From positions 2,604,001 through 2,668,000 of the forward strand of contig NZ_VIGB01000003.1 of assembly GCF_006636205.1 (NCBI RefSeq): a stretch of 64,000 bases of DNA, read 5' to 3'. The translations under genes were made by a program, and so were the position numbers. Each line of letters starts with the position of its first letter. Position 1 is the stretch's first letter. The notes beneath the pieces are model-generated. The model did not search any database. It had not been told where the DNA came from and worked only from the letters and a program-made list of their open reading frames with translations. Source of the stretch: Kitasatospora acidiphila (GTDB lineage: Bacteria > Actinomycetota > Actinomycetes > Streptomycetales > Streptomycetaceae). This document shows, piece after piece, positions 34,516-42,805 of this stretch.

Positions 34516-35559
34516 TCAGAACGCGATCCGCACCTTGAGCGCCGAGCGGTCGTCCATCGCGCGGTAGCCGTCCGGCACGCCGTCCAGGTCCACCGTGCGG
34601 TCGAAGACCAGGCCGGGCTCGATCCGGCCATTCAGCACGTCGACGAGCAGCTCCGGGATGTAGGCGCGAGCCGGCGCGACGCCGCCGCCGAGCGCGACGT
34701 TCCGGCCGAACATCTGGCCGATGTCGACACCGGCGCTGCCGCCGTGCGGCACCCCGACGTAGCCGACCGCGCCGCCGTCCCGGGCGATCGAGATCGCGGT
34801 CCGCATCGACTCCTCGGTCCCGACCGCCTCCAGCACCGCGTGCGCGCCATGACCGCCGGTCAGCTCGCGCACCGCCTCGATGGCCGCCTCGCCGCGCTCG
34901 GCCACCACATCGGTGGCCCCGAACCGCCGGGCGATCGCGGTGCGCACCTCGTGCCGGCCCAGCGCGATGATCCGCTCGGCACCCAGCCGCTGCGCGGCCA
35001 GCACCCCGCACAGCCCCACCGCGCCGTCGCCGACCACGGCGACCGTGGCCCCCGGGCGCACCTTGGCCGCCACCGCCGCGTGGTGACCGGTGGCCATCAC
35101 ATCGGAGAGCGCCAGCAGGCTCGGCAGCAGCGCCTGGTCGGTGGCCGCCTCCTTGGGCAGCTGCACCAGGGTGCCGTCGGCGAACGGCACCCGGACCGCC
35201 TCGCCCTGCCCGCCGTCCGAACCCACGCTGCCCCAGAAGCCACCGTGCGGGCAGGAGGTCTGCAGGCCCTCGCGGCAGTAGTCGCAGACGCCGTCGGACC
35301 ACACGAACGGAGCAACCACGAAGTCGCCCGGCTTGACGCCGTTCACCTCACTGCCGACCGCTTCGACGATGCCGAGGAACTCGTGTCCGATCCGCTGGCC
35401 GGCCTCACGGGCCGCGACCCCGCGATAGGCCCACAGGTCGCTGCCGCAGATACAGGCGTTGACCACCCGCACCACCGCGTCGGTGGGCTGCTGGACCACC
35501 GGGTCGGGGACCTCCTCGATCCGGATGTCGTTCGGGCCGTGGATCACGGTGGCGCGCAT
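34516..35559 (-). CDS. zinc-dependent alcohol dehydrogenase (medium-chain)
   Basis: A 347-residue medium-chain dehydrogenase. Catalytic zinc ligands are the Cys of ACICGSDLWAYRG and the His-Glu of IGHEFLGIVEAVG. The structural-zinc loop keeps only part of the Cys set (WSDGVCDYCREGLQTSCPHG). The coenzyme motif is VAVVGDGAVGLCGVLAAQRL. Likely an NAD-dependent oxidation of an alcohol or polyol; the substrate is not predictable. It stands alone, with a terminator behind it. Confidence 0.92.
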   Translation of the reverse strand: MRATVIHGPNDIRIEEVPDPVVQQPTDAVVRVVNACICGSDLWAYRGVAAREAGQRIGHEFLGIVEAVGSEVNGVKPGDFVVAPFVWSDGVCDYCREGLQTSCPHGGFWGSVGSDGGQGEAVRVPFADGTLVQLPKEAATDQALLPSLLALSDVMATGHHAAVAAKVRPGATVAVVGDGAVGLCGVLAAQRLGAERIIALGRHEVRTAIARRFGATDVVAERGEAAIEAVRELTGGHGAHAVLEAVGTEESMRTAISIARDGGAVGYVGVPHGGSAGVDIGQMFGRNVALGGGVAPARAYIPELLVDVLNGRIEPGLVFDRTVDLDGVPDGYRAMDDRSALKVRIAF

Positions 35560-35903
35560 AAGTGCTGTTCCTCACATCGACAAAGAGATTGTGCCGCTTG
35601 TACGACTGATCCCATTGGTCACTTTATTCCCGAAGTCGGTAGCCCCCGCACTGCACCGAGCGCGCCAAAGCAACAGGGATTGGACATGAATTCACTCGAT
35701 CGAGTGCAGGGAACGGGTCCTGCCGGATCGGATCCGCTCCACCGCGGCGCCACCCCCGGAGACGTCGACGACCAGCACCCCTGACGCATCCGCCTGCGCG
35801 GCTCCGATGTGACCGGTGGCCGTGCCGCCGCCCGGGCCGCCCGGCAACAGCACCGCGAGCGGCCCGTGATCGGCCCGTGAGCGCGAGGTTAAGCTGTTGC
35901 ACC
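35560..35903. other. 344-base intergenic region with palindrome and gene remnant
   Basis: Contains the 14-base perfect palindrome CACTCGATCGAGTG at 35693-35706 and the leftward gene remnant described separately. The dehydrogenase promoter should lie near 35560-35640, which is the more AT-rich part. Confidence 0.5.
35692..35870 (-). pseudogene. possible 3' remnant of a PrpF/PhzF-like gene
   Basis: Read leftward, this stretch has about 87 percent G/C at third codon positions and encodes a coherent C-terminus (LAVLLPGGPGGGTATGHIGA, then ASGVLVVDVSGGGAAVERIR and SGRTRSL). The 'SGVL..V......V....GRT.R' pattern recalls the end of PrpF/PhzF-type isomerases, but the match is short and done by eye. 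No start codon or upstream part is present; the sequence runs into the promoter of the exonuclease gene. Probably a gene relic. Confidence 0.4.
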
Positions 35904-37820
35904 ATGCATGCGCTCCAGCCGCCGGCCGGCCCGATCCCGTTCCAGCGCACCGGCCCGGCCGAGGCCACCGGTGCGGCGGTCGGCGCACCCTCGGAAGACC
36001 TTGCGGCTGCCGGCTACGTGGTGGTCGACGTCGAGACCACCGGCCTGGGCCGCACCGACCGGGTGATCTCGATCGGCCTCTACCGGCTGGACGCCGACGG
36101 CAACGAGATCGACCACTGGTACACCCTGGTCAACCCGCAGCGCGATCCAGGGCCGGTCTGGATCCACGGCCTGACCAGCGCGATGCTGGCCGACGCCCCG
36201 ACCTTCCCGGAGATCGCCGAGGAGTTCGCGCAGCGGCTGCACGGCCGGGTGATGGTGGCGCACAACGCACTCTTCGACTGGAACATGATCTCGCGCGAGT
36301 TCGCCCGCGCCGGATCCCGCGCGCCGGTGGAGCAGCGGGTCTGCACCATGGTGCTCTCCCGCGACCTCGGCCTGCCGCTGCCCAACGGCCGACTCGCCAC
36401 CCTCGCCGAGTACTTCGGCGTGCAGCAGCGCCACGCGCACAACGCGCTGGACGACGCCCGGGTGCTCGCCGAGGCGTTCCGCCCCAGCCTGCACCTGGCC
36501 CGCAGCGGCGGCGTGCCGCTCCCGCTGACCACCTGCGTGGCCGTCACCGACCTCGGCGAGGACACCGCCGCGGCGCCGCTCGCCCCGGCGCGCGGCTCCT
36601 GGTCCTCCTCCTACCGCCAGGTCCGCAAGCGGCCGCCGTGCCCGTACCCCAACCCGGGCCGCTGGCAGGAGGGCGGGCCGCTCGTCCAGGGCATGCGGGT
36701 GGCGATCACCGGCGACACCGCCACCGACCGCGAACTCCTTGAGGACCGGGCGATCGCCGCCGGGCTGCACATCGCCGCCTCGGTGAGCCGGCTCACCAGC
36801 CTGCTGGTCACCAACGAACCCGGCAGCTGGAGCGGCAAGGCCCGCAAGGCCCGCGAGGTCGGCACCCCGGTGATCGGCGAGGACGCCTTCCTCCAGCTCC
36901 TGTCCGACGTCGCACCCCACCCGGCCCGGGCCCCGGCCGCCGCTAGGCCCGGGCCGCACCCCACCCCCGTCGTCGGACGCAGCCACTCCGCCACCGTCCC
37001 CGTCGTCGGACGCAGCCCCTCCGCCACCTCCGCCGCCCCCTGCGGCAGGATGAGCACCATGGATCTCGGACTGCAGGACAAGGTGTACGTGCTCACCGGC
37101 GCCAGCCGCGGCCTCGGCTTCGCCGCCGCCCGCGAGCTGGTGGCCGACGGCGCCCGGGTGGTCCTGACGGGCCGTCACAAGGACCGCCTCGACGCCGCCG
37201 TCTCCGTGCTGGGCGGCCCCGACCACGCGCACGGCGTGGTGGCCGACAACGCCGACCCGGCCGCTGCCGGGCAGGTGATCGCCGCCGCCACCGACCGGTT
37301 CGGGCGCTTCGACGGCGTCCTGATCAGCGTCGGCGGCCCGACCGCCGGCCCCGTCCTCACGGCCGCCGACGACGACTGGCGCAGCGCCTTCGAGTCCGTC
37401 TTCCTCGGCGCCCTGCGCCTGGCCCGCACCGCCGCCGATTCCCTCACCGACGGCGGCGTGATCGGCTTCGTGCTCTCCAGCTCGGTGCGCCAGCCGATCC
37501 CGGGCCTGGGCATCTCCAACGGCCTGCGCCCGGGCCTGGCGATGGCCGCCAAGTCGCTCGCCAACGAGCTCGGCCCGCGCGGCATCCGGGTCCTCGGCCT
37601 GCTGCCCGCCCGCATCGACACCGACCGGGTGCGCGAACTCGACGCCCTCGCCCCGGACCCCGCCGCCGCCCGCGCCGCCGCCAGTGCCGCGATCCCGCTG
37701 GGCCGCTACGGCACCCCCGAGGAGTTCGGCAAGGTCGCCGCCTTCGCCCTCTCCCCGGCCGCCTCCTACCTCACCGGCGTGATGATCCCGGTCGACGGCG
37801 GCGCCCTGACGGCGCTGTAA
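35904..37820 (+). CDS. DEDDh exonuclease-BRCT protein continuous with an SDR
   Basis: An uninterrupted 638-codon frame. Residues about 35-205 are a DnaQ-like 3'-5' exonuclease with all DEDDh residues (VVVDVETTGLGRTD, AHNALFDWNMISRE, HAHNALDDARVLAEAF). Residues about 250-345 are a BRCT domain (VQGMRVAITGDTATDRELLE to GTPVIGEDAFLQLL). A Pro/Ala linker with a two-fold VVGRSxSAT repeat follows, and then a complete SDR from residue 386. The exonuclease-BRCT half is a family known in streptomycetes, probably in repair or editing. No stop codon separates it from the SDR, so it is either a true fusion or two genes whose stop was lost. The ATG start lacks a ribosome site and may be leaderless. Confidence 0.8.
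   Translation: MHALQPPAGPIPFQRTGPAEATGAAVGAPSEDLAAAGYVVVDVETTGLGRTDRVISIGLYRLDADGNEIDHWYTLVNPQRDPGPVWIHGLTSAMLADAPTFPEIAEEFAQRLHGRVMVAHNALFDWNMISREFARAGSRAPVEQRVCTMVLSRDLGLPLPNGRLATLAEYFGVQQRHAHNALDDARVLAEAFRPSLHLARSGGVPLPLTTCVAVTDLGEDTAAAPLAPARGSWSSSYRQVRKRPPCPYPNPGRWQEGGPLVQGMRVAITGDTATDRELLEDRAIAAGLHIAASVSRLTSLLVTNEPGSWSGKARKAREVGTPVIGEDAFLQLLSDVAPHPARAPAAARPGPHPTPVVGRSHSATVPVVGRSPSATSAAPCGRMSTMDLGLQDKVYVLTGASRGLGFAAARELVADGARVVLTGRHKDRLDAAVSVLGGPDHAHGVVADNADPAAAGQVIAAATDRFGRFDGVLISVGGPTAGPVLTAADDDWRSAFESVFLGALRLARTAADSLTDGGVIGFVLSSSVRQPIPGLGISNGLRPGLAMAAKSLANELGPRGIRVLGLLPARIDTDRVRELDALAPDPAAARAAASAAIPLGRYGTPEEFGKVAAFALSPAASYLTGVMIPVDGGALTAL
37059..37820 (+). CDS. SDR family oxidoreductase (internal start within the longer frame)
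   Basis: A 253-residue short-chain dehydrogenase in the same frame as the exonuclease-BRCT gene. It has its own ATG preceded by GCAGGA 8 bases upstream, so independent translation is likely even if the upstream protein reads through. TGASRGLGFAAARELVADGA binds the dinucleotide and the end VMIPVDGGALTAL is typical. The region of the catalytic Tyr-x3-Lys reads SNGLRPGLAMAAKSLA, the atypical SN..R......K form found in some FabG-like proteins, so catalysis may differ. Confidence 0.8.
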   Translation: MDLGLQDKVYVLTGASRGLGFAAARELVADGARVVLTGRHKDRLDAAVSVLGGPDHAHGVVADNADPAAAGQVIAAATDRFGRFDGVLISVGGPTAGPVLTAADDDWRSAFESVFLGALRLARTAADSLTDGGVIGFVLSSSVRQPIPGLGISNGLRPGLAMAAKSLANELGPRGIRVLGLLPARIDTDRVRELDALAPDPAAARAAASAAIPLGRYGTPEEFGKVAAFALSPAASYLTGVMIPVDGGALTAL

Positions 37821-37883
37821 CCTGCCGCAACGGCGCCTCACTCAGCCCGGAGCGAGGAGCCACCGCAGCGCAGGGGGTACTTG

Positions 37884-38507
37884 ATGGGCATGAACGACGC
37901 AGCCAGGGCCGAGTGGTGGGAGAGCCTGCCGGCCGGGATCCGCGACCAGGTCGACGGGTACGTCCTCCAGGACTCCGTCATGCGGGCGGTGCAACTGGTC
38001 TTCAAGGTCGGCCGCGCTTCCCACGGCATCGGCCTCAACACCGCCCAGGGAATCGTCGCCGACCGCTACGAGCACTACGGCGACCGCATCGCCCGCACCC
38101 CGGACAGCCCGCTCGACCTGGATTCCCTGGCTTACCGCGCCGCCGGCTTTCCCGGCCGCATCCTGGCGATCGAGGCGGTCTGGGACGGCGACACCGTCCA
38201 CGACTGGTTCGTGGAGCTGCTGGCCGTCACCGACGAGCCCGCGAATGACCACCACCTCGCCACCGTCTACTTCTCCACGGCCAGGAACTACCTTGCCGCG
38301 CAGCACACTTCCGACCCCCGCCCGCTCCCCGCCATCGCCGCCGACCGGGCCGGCCGCGCCCTGGCCGCCCACCTCGCGGTCCCCTTCCACTTCGCCAGCC
38401 CGGACACCCCGGACGACGAAGCCCCCGCTGGCGGCCGTAGCCCTCCTACTTGTTCAGGTAGGCCAGTACCGCCCGCACCCGCCGGTTGCCGTCCTCGTCA
38501 TCGGTGA
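37884..38507 (+). CDS. hypothetical protein, 207 aa
   Basis: A soluble protein of unknown family: MNDAARAEWWESLPAGIRDQ, then VLQDSVMRAVQLVFKVGRAS and a beta-rich part (DTVHDWFVELLAVTDEPAN). It resembles streptomycete hypothetical proteins with small-molecule-binding alpha/beta folds, but I cannot name it. GGGGG lies 6 bases before the ATG. The last 20 residues (SPPTCSGRPVPPAPAGCRPR) are low-complexity and overlap the convergent response-regulator gene by 62 bases, so its natural C-terminus has probably been lost or extended by a small rearrangement. Confidence 0.7.
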   Translation: MGMNDAARAEWWESLPAGIRDQVDGYVLQDSVMRAVQLVFKVGRASHGIGLNTAQGIVADRYEHYGDRIARTPDSPLDLDSLAYRAAGFPGRILAIEAVWDGDTVHDWFVELLAVTDEPANDHHLATVYFSTARNYLAAQHTSDPRPLPAIAADRAGRALAAHLAVPFHFASPDTPDDEAPAGGRSPPTCSGRPVPPAPAGCRPRHR

Positions 38508-39090
38508 TGCCCAACTTGCCGAACAGCGAGGTGGTGTACTTGCCGATCGCGCTCTCGCTCAGGAAGAGCCGCCGCCCGATCGCCTGGTTGGACAGTCCCT
38601 CGGCCATCAGCCCCAGCACCGCGAACTCGCGGTCGGTGAGCCGCTTGAACGCCCGATCCGGGGAGCCGCTGGACAGCAGCTTCGCGATCACGGCCGGGTC
38701 CATGGCGGTTCCGCCCGCGGCAACGCGTTCCAGCGCCCCGACGAACTGGTCGGCGTCGAACACGCTCTCCTTGAGCAGGTAGCCGATCCCGCCGGAACCG
38801 TCGGCCAGCAACTCCCGTGCGTACAGCTGCTCGACATGCTGGGAGAGGATCAGCACCGGCAGCCCGGGCACCTCCGCCCGGGCGGTGAGGGCTGCGCGCA
38901 GGCCCTCGTCCGACTGGGTCGGCGGCATCCGCACGTCGATGACGGAGACGTCCGGGCGCCAGGTCCGCAGCGCGTCGAGCGTCTCGGGCCCGGTGGCGGC
39001 CGTCGCCACCACCTGGTGCCCGCAGGCCTCGATCAGGCGGACCATGCCGTCGCGGAGCAGGTAGAGGTCTTCGGCTACAAGGATTCGCAT
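38446..39090 (-). CDS. NarL/FixJ-type response regulator
   Basis: A 214-residue two-component response regulator. The receiver domain has the acidic pocket in LVAEDLYLLRDGM, phospho-acceptor Asp in VSVIDVRMPPT and Lys in GYLLKESVFDADQF; the C-terminal LuxR-type helix-turn-helix is LTDREFAVLGLMAEGLSNQA through SAIGKYTTSLFGKLGI. It overlaps the upstream kinase gene by 16 bases, so the pair is translationally coupled. Targets are unknown; the divergent membrane-protein gene next to the kinase is a candidate. Confidence 0.95.
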   Translation of the reverse strand: MRILVAEDLYLLRDGMVRLIEACGHQVVATAATGPETLDALRTWRPDVSVIDVRMPPTQSDEGLRAALTARAEVPGLPVLILSQHVEQLYARELLADGSGGIGYLLKESVFDADQFVGALERVAAGGTAMDPAVIAKLLSSGSPDRAFKRLTDREFAVLGLMAEGLSNQAIGRRLFLSESAIGKYTTSLFGKLGITDDEDGNRRVRAVLAYLNK

Positions 39091-40337
39091 GGCACCGCCA
39101 TCCTGGCACGGGTCGGGCCGCCCGGCGGGCTGGTGATCTCCAAGGTGCCGTCGAAGACCGCGAGTCGGCGGCGCAGGCCTTCGAGTCCGCCGCCGGCCCG
39201 TTCGCCGGCCCCGCCCCGGCCGTCGTCCTCGACCTCGGCGACGATGCCCAGGTCATCCCTCGTCAGGCAGACCCGCGCCCGCGAAGCCCCGGCGTGCCGG
39301 ACGGCGTTGGTGAGCAGTTCGGCGAGGCCGAAGTAGACGGCGGACTCGATCGGCGGGTCCAGGCGCAGTGCGGTGTCGTCGGCGCTGACGGACACATCGA
39401 GCGGGATGTCCAGGGCGAGGGCCCGGACGGCGTCGGCGAGCCCTCGCTCGCTCAGTACGGGCGGGCTGATCCCCCTGATGAGTTCGCGCAGTTCGGCCAG
39501 CGAGGCGGTGGCGCCGGCCTGCGCGTCCCGCATCAGCGCCTTGGCCTGGTCGGGGTCGGTCTCCATCAGTCGCCGGGCGGTGGCCAGCGAGAGTCCCAGC
39601 GCGACCAACCGGGCCTGCGCACCGTCGTGCAAGTCCCGTTCGATGCGCCGGATTTCGGCAGCCTGCGCGACGGTGGTGTCCGCGCGCTGGGCGGTCAGCT
39701 CCGTCACCCGGTCCGCCAGCGCCATCGCGGGCGACGGGCGCAGGAAGCGGACGGCCACCGGCTCGATGGGTCGCCAGGCGTACGGGGCGGCGGCGACGGC
39801 CAGCACCGCGCCGAGCACCCCGACCAGGCGCGCGACGGACTCAGACCGCCCGAGCCCGAGCACCGCCGCAACCACGCCGGCCGGCGGGGCGCAGGCGACC
39901 AGGCCCGCGGTGAACGGGACGATCGCGATGAACCGCAGATCGCGCCAGTTGGCGGGATCGTGCCGGCGGGTCCGCCACTTCTGGTCCATCAGGGCGTCCC
40001 GGCGGGTGCGTTCATAGGAGAAGCCGTTCCACCAGAAGCCGGTGGACAGCCGCGTCAGCTGCCCGGGCTGCCGGTACCCGTCGGGGATGACGGTGGCGGT
40101 CCACCGCGCGACCAGGAGGCGGACGATCCGGCAGACCGGCCGGGACAGTGCCACCGTGCCCACGCACACCAGCACCACCGGCAGCAGCCACGACCACGGG
40201 TTCTCCGCACCCCACCAGATCCCCAGCGCGACGGCGGCGGCCCACACGGCGGGAACCAGCAGGCTCACCGCCACCACGACGCACGCCCGCCCGAACCCCA
40301 CTGCGGCGCGCACCACCCACAAGCCGAGCTGTCCCAC
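39075..40337 (-). CDS. sensor histidine kinase (HisKA_3)
   Basis: A 420-residue membrane histidine kinase, partner of the NarL-type regulator. The N-terminus carries two helices (LGLWVVRAAVGFGRACVVVA region and WSWLLPVVLVCVGTVAL) and two more at about 160-215. The phospho-acceptor motif is EIRRIERDLHDGAQARLVAL; the ATPase has LAELLTNAVRHAGASR and VEDDGRGGAG. The GTG at 40337 is preferred because GAGGGGG stands just upstream; longer starts are possible. No extracellular sensor domain is seen, so it may sense a membrane or intracellular signal. Confidence 0.93.
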   Translation of the reverse strand: MGQLGLWVVRAAVGFGRACVVVAVSLLVPAVWAAAVALGIWWGAENPWSWLLPVVLVCVGTVALSRPVCRIVRLLVARWTATVIPDGYRQPGQLTRLSTGFWWNGFSYERTRRDALMDQKWRTRRHDPANWRDLRFIAIVPFTAGLVACAPPAGVVAAVLGLGRSESVARLVGVLGAVLAVAAAPYAWRPIEPVAVRFLRPSPAMALADRVTELTAQRADTTVAQAAEIRRIERDLHDGAQARLVALGLSLATARRLMETDPDQAKALMRDAQAGATASLAELRELIRGISPPVLSERGLADAVRALALDIPLDVSVSADDTALRLDPPIESAVYFGLAELLTNAVRHAGASRARVCLTRDDLGIVAEVEDDGRGGAGERAGGGLEGLRRRLAVFDGTLEITSPPGGPTRARMAVPCESL

Positions 40338-40487
40338 CCTGTCCCCCTCGCCATCCGTCCCGTCCGGTACTCCCACTCTGCACCGCCCGACACCCACCGC
40401 CACCATGATCAGCCCGGGAGTGGGGCTAGCCCCACCCACCCGTACGTCCAGGCCCATACCGGCCGGCTCGCCTGCTCCGTAGCGTCA

Positions 40488-40910
40488 ATGACCATGGACA
40501 CCAACGCGAACACCACCTCCGACTCCGCTCGCGGCTCCGCCCTCGCCTTCGGCTTCGGCAGGACGAAGAACAGCATCACCGTCTTCGGTGCACTCAGCGC
40601 CGCCGCCCTCGTCGCGGTCATCGCGCTGGCGAGCAGCGGCCATTCGGCGAACACCTTCATGTGGGTCCGGGCCGTGCTGCTGCCCGTGGTCGCCGTCCTG
40701 ATCCACCGTCTGGCGGTCTCCGCCGCCCGGGGCTCCCGCCGCGCCTTCGACCGCCTGCGCGCCCTCGCCGTCATCATGCCGATCGCCATCGTCGGCGTCG
40801 ACCTGATCCCCGGCGTCTGCCCGCCCTGGTACGCGGCGATGCAGGCAGTGTGCGTGCTGCCCGTCGTCCGGGTCGCCCTGCTGCTGCGCGCCGCCCGAGT
40901 TGCCCGGTGA
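40488..40910 (+). CDS. four-helix membrane protein, 140 aa
   Basis: A small integral membrane protein with four hydrophobic segments (VFGALSAAALVAVIALASSG, WVRAVLLPVVAVLIHRLAV, ALAVIMPIAIVGVDLIPGV and MQAVCVLPVVRVALLLRAA). Family unknown. It is divergent from the histidine kinase across 150 bases and may be controlled by that two-component system. There is no ribosome site before the ATG at 40488 (a second ATG lies at 40494), so it may be leaderless. Confidence 0.8.
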   Translation: MTMDTNANTTSDSARGSALAFGFGRTKNSITVFGALSAAALVAVIALASSGHSANTFMWVRAVLLPVVAVLIHRLAVSAARGSRRAFDRLRALAVIMPIAIVGVDLIPGVCPPWYAAMQAVCVLPVVRVALLLRAARVAR

Positions 40911-40912
40911 TC

Positions 40913-40966
40913 GTCAGGGCGTCAGGGCGTCAGGGCGTCAGGGCGTCAGGGCGTCAGGGCGTCAGG
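40913..40966. repeat. 8-bp tandem repeat spanning a stop codon
   Basis: Six exact copies of GTCAGGGC plus a partial GTCAGG. The repeat begins 3 bases after the stop of the membrane-protein gene and includes the last codons and stop of the leftward oxidoreductase (ILTP then TGA). The number of copies can change by slippage. Confidence 0.95.
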
Positions 40967-41985
40967 ATGATCTTGCCGGTGACGGTCCCGGACTCCGCCA
41001 GCCGCAACGCCTCGCCCGCCTTGGCGAGCGGCAGCCGGGCGGCGACGGGGGCGGAGATGTCGCCACGGCGCAGGGCCGCGAAGACCTCGGCCAGGTCGGT
41101 GTGCAGCCGGGCGCGGAAGCGGTCCTGCTGGAGCTTCTTGCCGGCCCAGATGTTGAAGAAGTGGGCTCGGCGGCCGTTGGGCAGGGCGTTCCACAGCCAG
41201 GTGCGGGCGAGGATCTTCAGCACGGGCCACTGCTTGGAGCCGGTGTCGTCGCGGGTCGAGGCGCTGCCGTAGGCGACCAGGGTGCCGCCGGCGGCGAGCA
41301 GGTGCCAGGAGTCGATGACGCTGCGCCCGCCGACGTGGTCGAACACGGCGTCCACTCCGCCGGGGGCCAGCGCGCGGACCTGGGCCGGCACGTTCCCGGT
41401 GCGGTAGTCGATGGGGGTGACGTCCAGTGCCCGCAGCGCGTCGTGGTGCCGGGCGGAAGCCGTCCCGATCACCTTCACGCCTGCCGCGCGGGCGAGTTGG
41501 ACCAGAACCAGGCCCACACCGCCGCCGGCGCCGTGCACCAGCACGGTCTGGCCGGCCCGTACCCGCGCTGTGCGGTGCAGCATCTGCCAGGCGGTGACGC
41601 CATTGAGCACCACGGTCTCGGCCTCGTCCGCGGTGAGGCCCTCGGGGACCTCGACCGCGTCCCGGGCGTCCACGAGCACGTGGCTGGCCCAGCCGCCGAC
41701 CTTGGTCAGCGCGGCCACCCGCCGTCCGGTCAGGCCCGGATCGACTCCCGGGCCGGTCGACTGCACCCGGCCCACCAGGTCGTAGCCGGGCACGAACGGG
41801 AACGGGGGCTGGTCGTAGTACCGCCCGCGGCGCATCTGCTGCTCGGCGAACGAGACGCCGGTCGCCTCCATGGCGATCACGAGCTGGCCCGGGCCGGGCT
41901 GCGGCACGGAAGCGTGCCTGACCTGCAGGCCTTCCGGCTCCACGATGCCCGGCAGAAGCACCTCGACGAGGGTGTGGTCGGTCAT
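40954..41985 (-). CDS. zinc-independent medium-chain (quinone-type) oxidoreductase
   Basis: A 343-residue NADPH:quinone-reductase-like medium-chain dehydrogenase. It lacks zinc ligands; the coenzyme motif is VLVHGAGGGVGLVLVQLARA, with substrate entry FPFVPGYDLVGRVQSTGPG. AGGAG precedes the ATG. It ends within the 8-bp repeat, so its last residues are variable. It is divergent from a TetR regulator whose operators lie between them; the pair is probably a detoxification unit for quinones or electrophiles. Confidence 0.93.
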   Translation of the reverse strand: MTDHTLVEVLLPGIVEPEGLQVRHASVPQPGPGQLVIAMEATGVSFAEQQMRRGRYYDQPPFPFVPGYDLVGRVQSTGPGVDPGLTGRRVAALTKVGGWASHVLVDARDAVEVPEGLTADEAETVVLNGVTAWQMLHRTARVRAGQTVLVHGAGGGVGLVLVQLARAAGVKVIGTASARHHDALRALDVTPIDYRTGNVPAQVRALAPGGVDAVFDHVGGRSVIDSWHLLAAGGTLVAYGSASTRDDTGSKQWPVLKILARTWLWNALPNGRRAHFFNIWAGKKLQQDRFRARLHTDLAEVFAALRRGDISAPVAARLPLAKAGEALRLAESGTVTGKIILTP

Positions 41986-42028
41986 GGCGACTCCTCTTTC
42001 CCTGGAAGACCTAGAGGGTCTTGCGTTC

Positions 42029-42088
42029 GTTAGAAGTTATAACACCTTTCGTCGGCGATGGGCAATCGCGCTGGTGATACCTTCTAAC
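42029..42088. promoter_or_regulatory. paired inverted operators between the oxidoreductase and TetR genes
   Basis: GTTAGAAGTTATAACACC at 42029 is repeated in inverse orientation as GGTGATACCTTCTAAC at 42073-42088 with two differences. The left copy also has its own dyad (GTTA-N7-TAAC). The sites sit over both divergent promoters, so the TetR protein can control both genes. Confidence 0.75.
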
Positions 42089-42126
42089 TGAACTGGTCGA
42101 GACGTCGGGAGAAGGTGGAGACGGTC

Positions 42127-42777
42127 GTGAACGAGTCGGAGGCGGCGACACCCAGGCAGCGCTACCGCGCCCAGGTGCGGGACGAAGTCAAGAAGCACGC
42201 CTGGGAGCAGATCGCCACCGCCGGAGCGTCTGCCCTGTCCCTGAACGCCATCGCCAAGCAGATGGGCATGAGCGGGCCCGCCCTGTACCGCTACTTCGCC
42301 AACCGCGACGAGCTGATCACCGAGCTCATCAGGGACGCCTACCAGAGCCTGGCCGACACCTTCCACGCCCGTGCCGCCACCGGCGCCGACCTCGCCGACC
42401 TGGCCCACGCCCTGCGCGCCTGGGCGCTGGCCGACCCCCAGCGCTACCTGCTGATCTACGGCACCCCCGTGCCCGGCTACCAGGCCCCCGAGGACACCGC
42501 CCGCACCGCCGACGAGGTCATGTCCGTCCTCCTCGACGCCTGCGCCGCCGACGGGCTCCCCGAGCTGCCGCAGTCGATGTTCCAGCCGCACCTGGCCGAC
42601 CAGCCGGCCTGGGGCGGTCAAGGCTCCGCCGCATCATCGGCACGGCACCGCGCCCTCGTCTTCTGGACCCGCCTCCACGGCGTGCTCTCGCTCGAACTCG
42701 CCGGCCATTTCAGCGGCATGGGGTTCGACCCGGCCCAGCTCTACGCCGCCGAGGCAGCAGCCATCACGGGCCGCTGA
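42127..42777 (+). CDS. TetR family regulator with WHG-type C-terminal domain
   Basis: A 216-residue repressor. Helix-turn-helix: EQIATAGASALSLNAIAKQM followed by GMSGPALYRYFANRDELITE. The C-terminal part (LADPQRYLLIYGTPVPGYQA and FWTRLHGVLSLELAGHFSGM) has the W-x-x-L-H-G feature of the WHG group. The GTG at 42127 is chosen as AAGGTGGAG stands 6 bases upstream; GTG 42115 is too close to its site. It probably represses the divergent oxidoreductase and itself. Confidence 0.93.
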   Translation: MNESEAATPRQRYRAQVRDEVKKHAWEQIATAGASALSLNAIAKQMGMSGPALYRYFANRDELITELIRDAYQSLADTFHARAATGADLADLAHALRAWALADPQRYLLIYGTPVPGYQAPEDTARTADEVMSVLLDACAADGLPELPQSMFQPHLADQPAWGGQGSAASSARHRALVFWTRLHGVLSLELAGHFSGMGFDPAQLYAAEAAAITGR

Positions 42778-42805
42778 CCGCTGACCCTTCTGACACAACG
42801 GCAGA

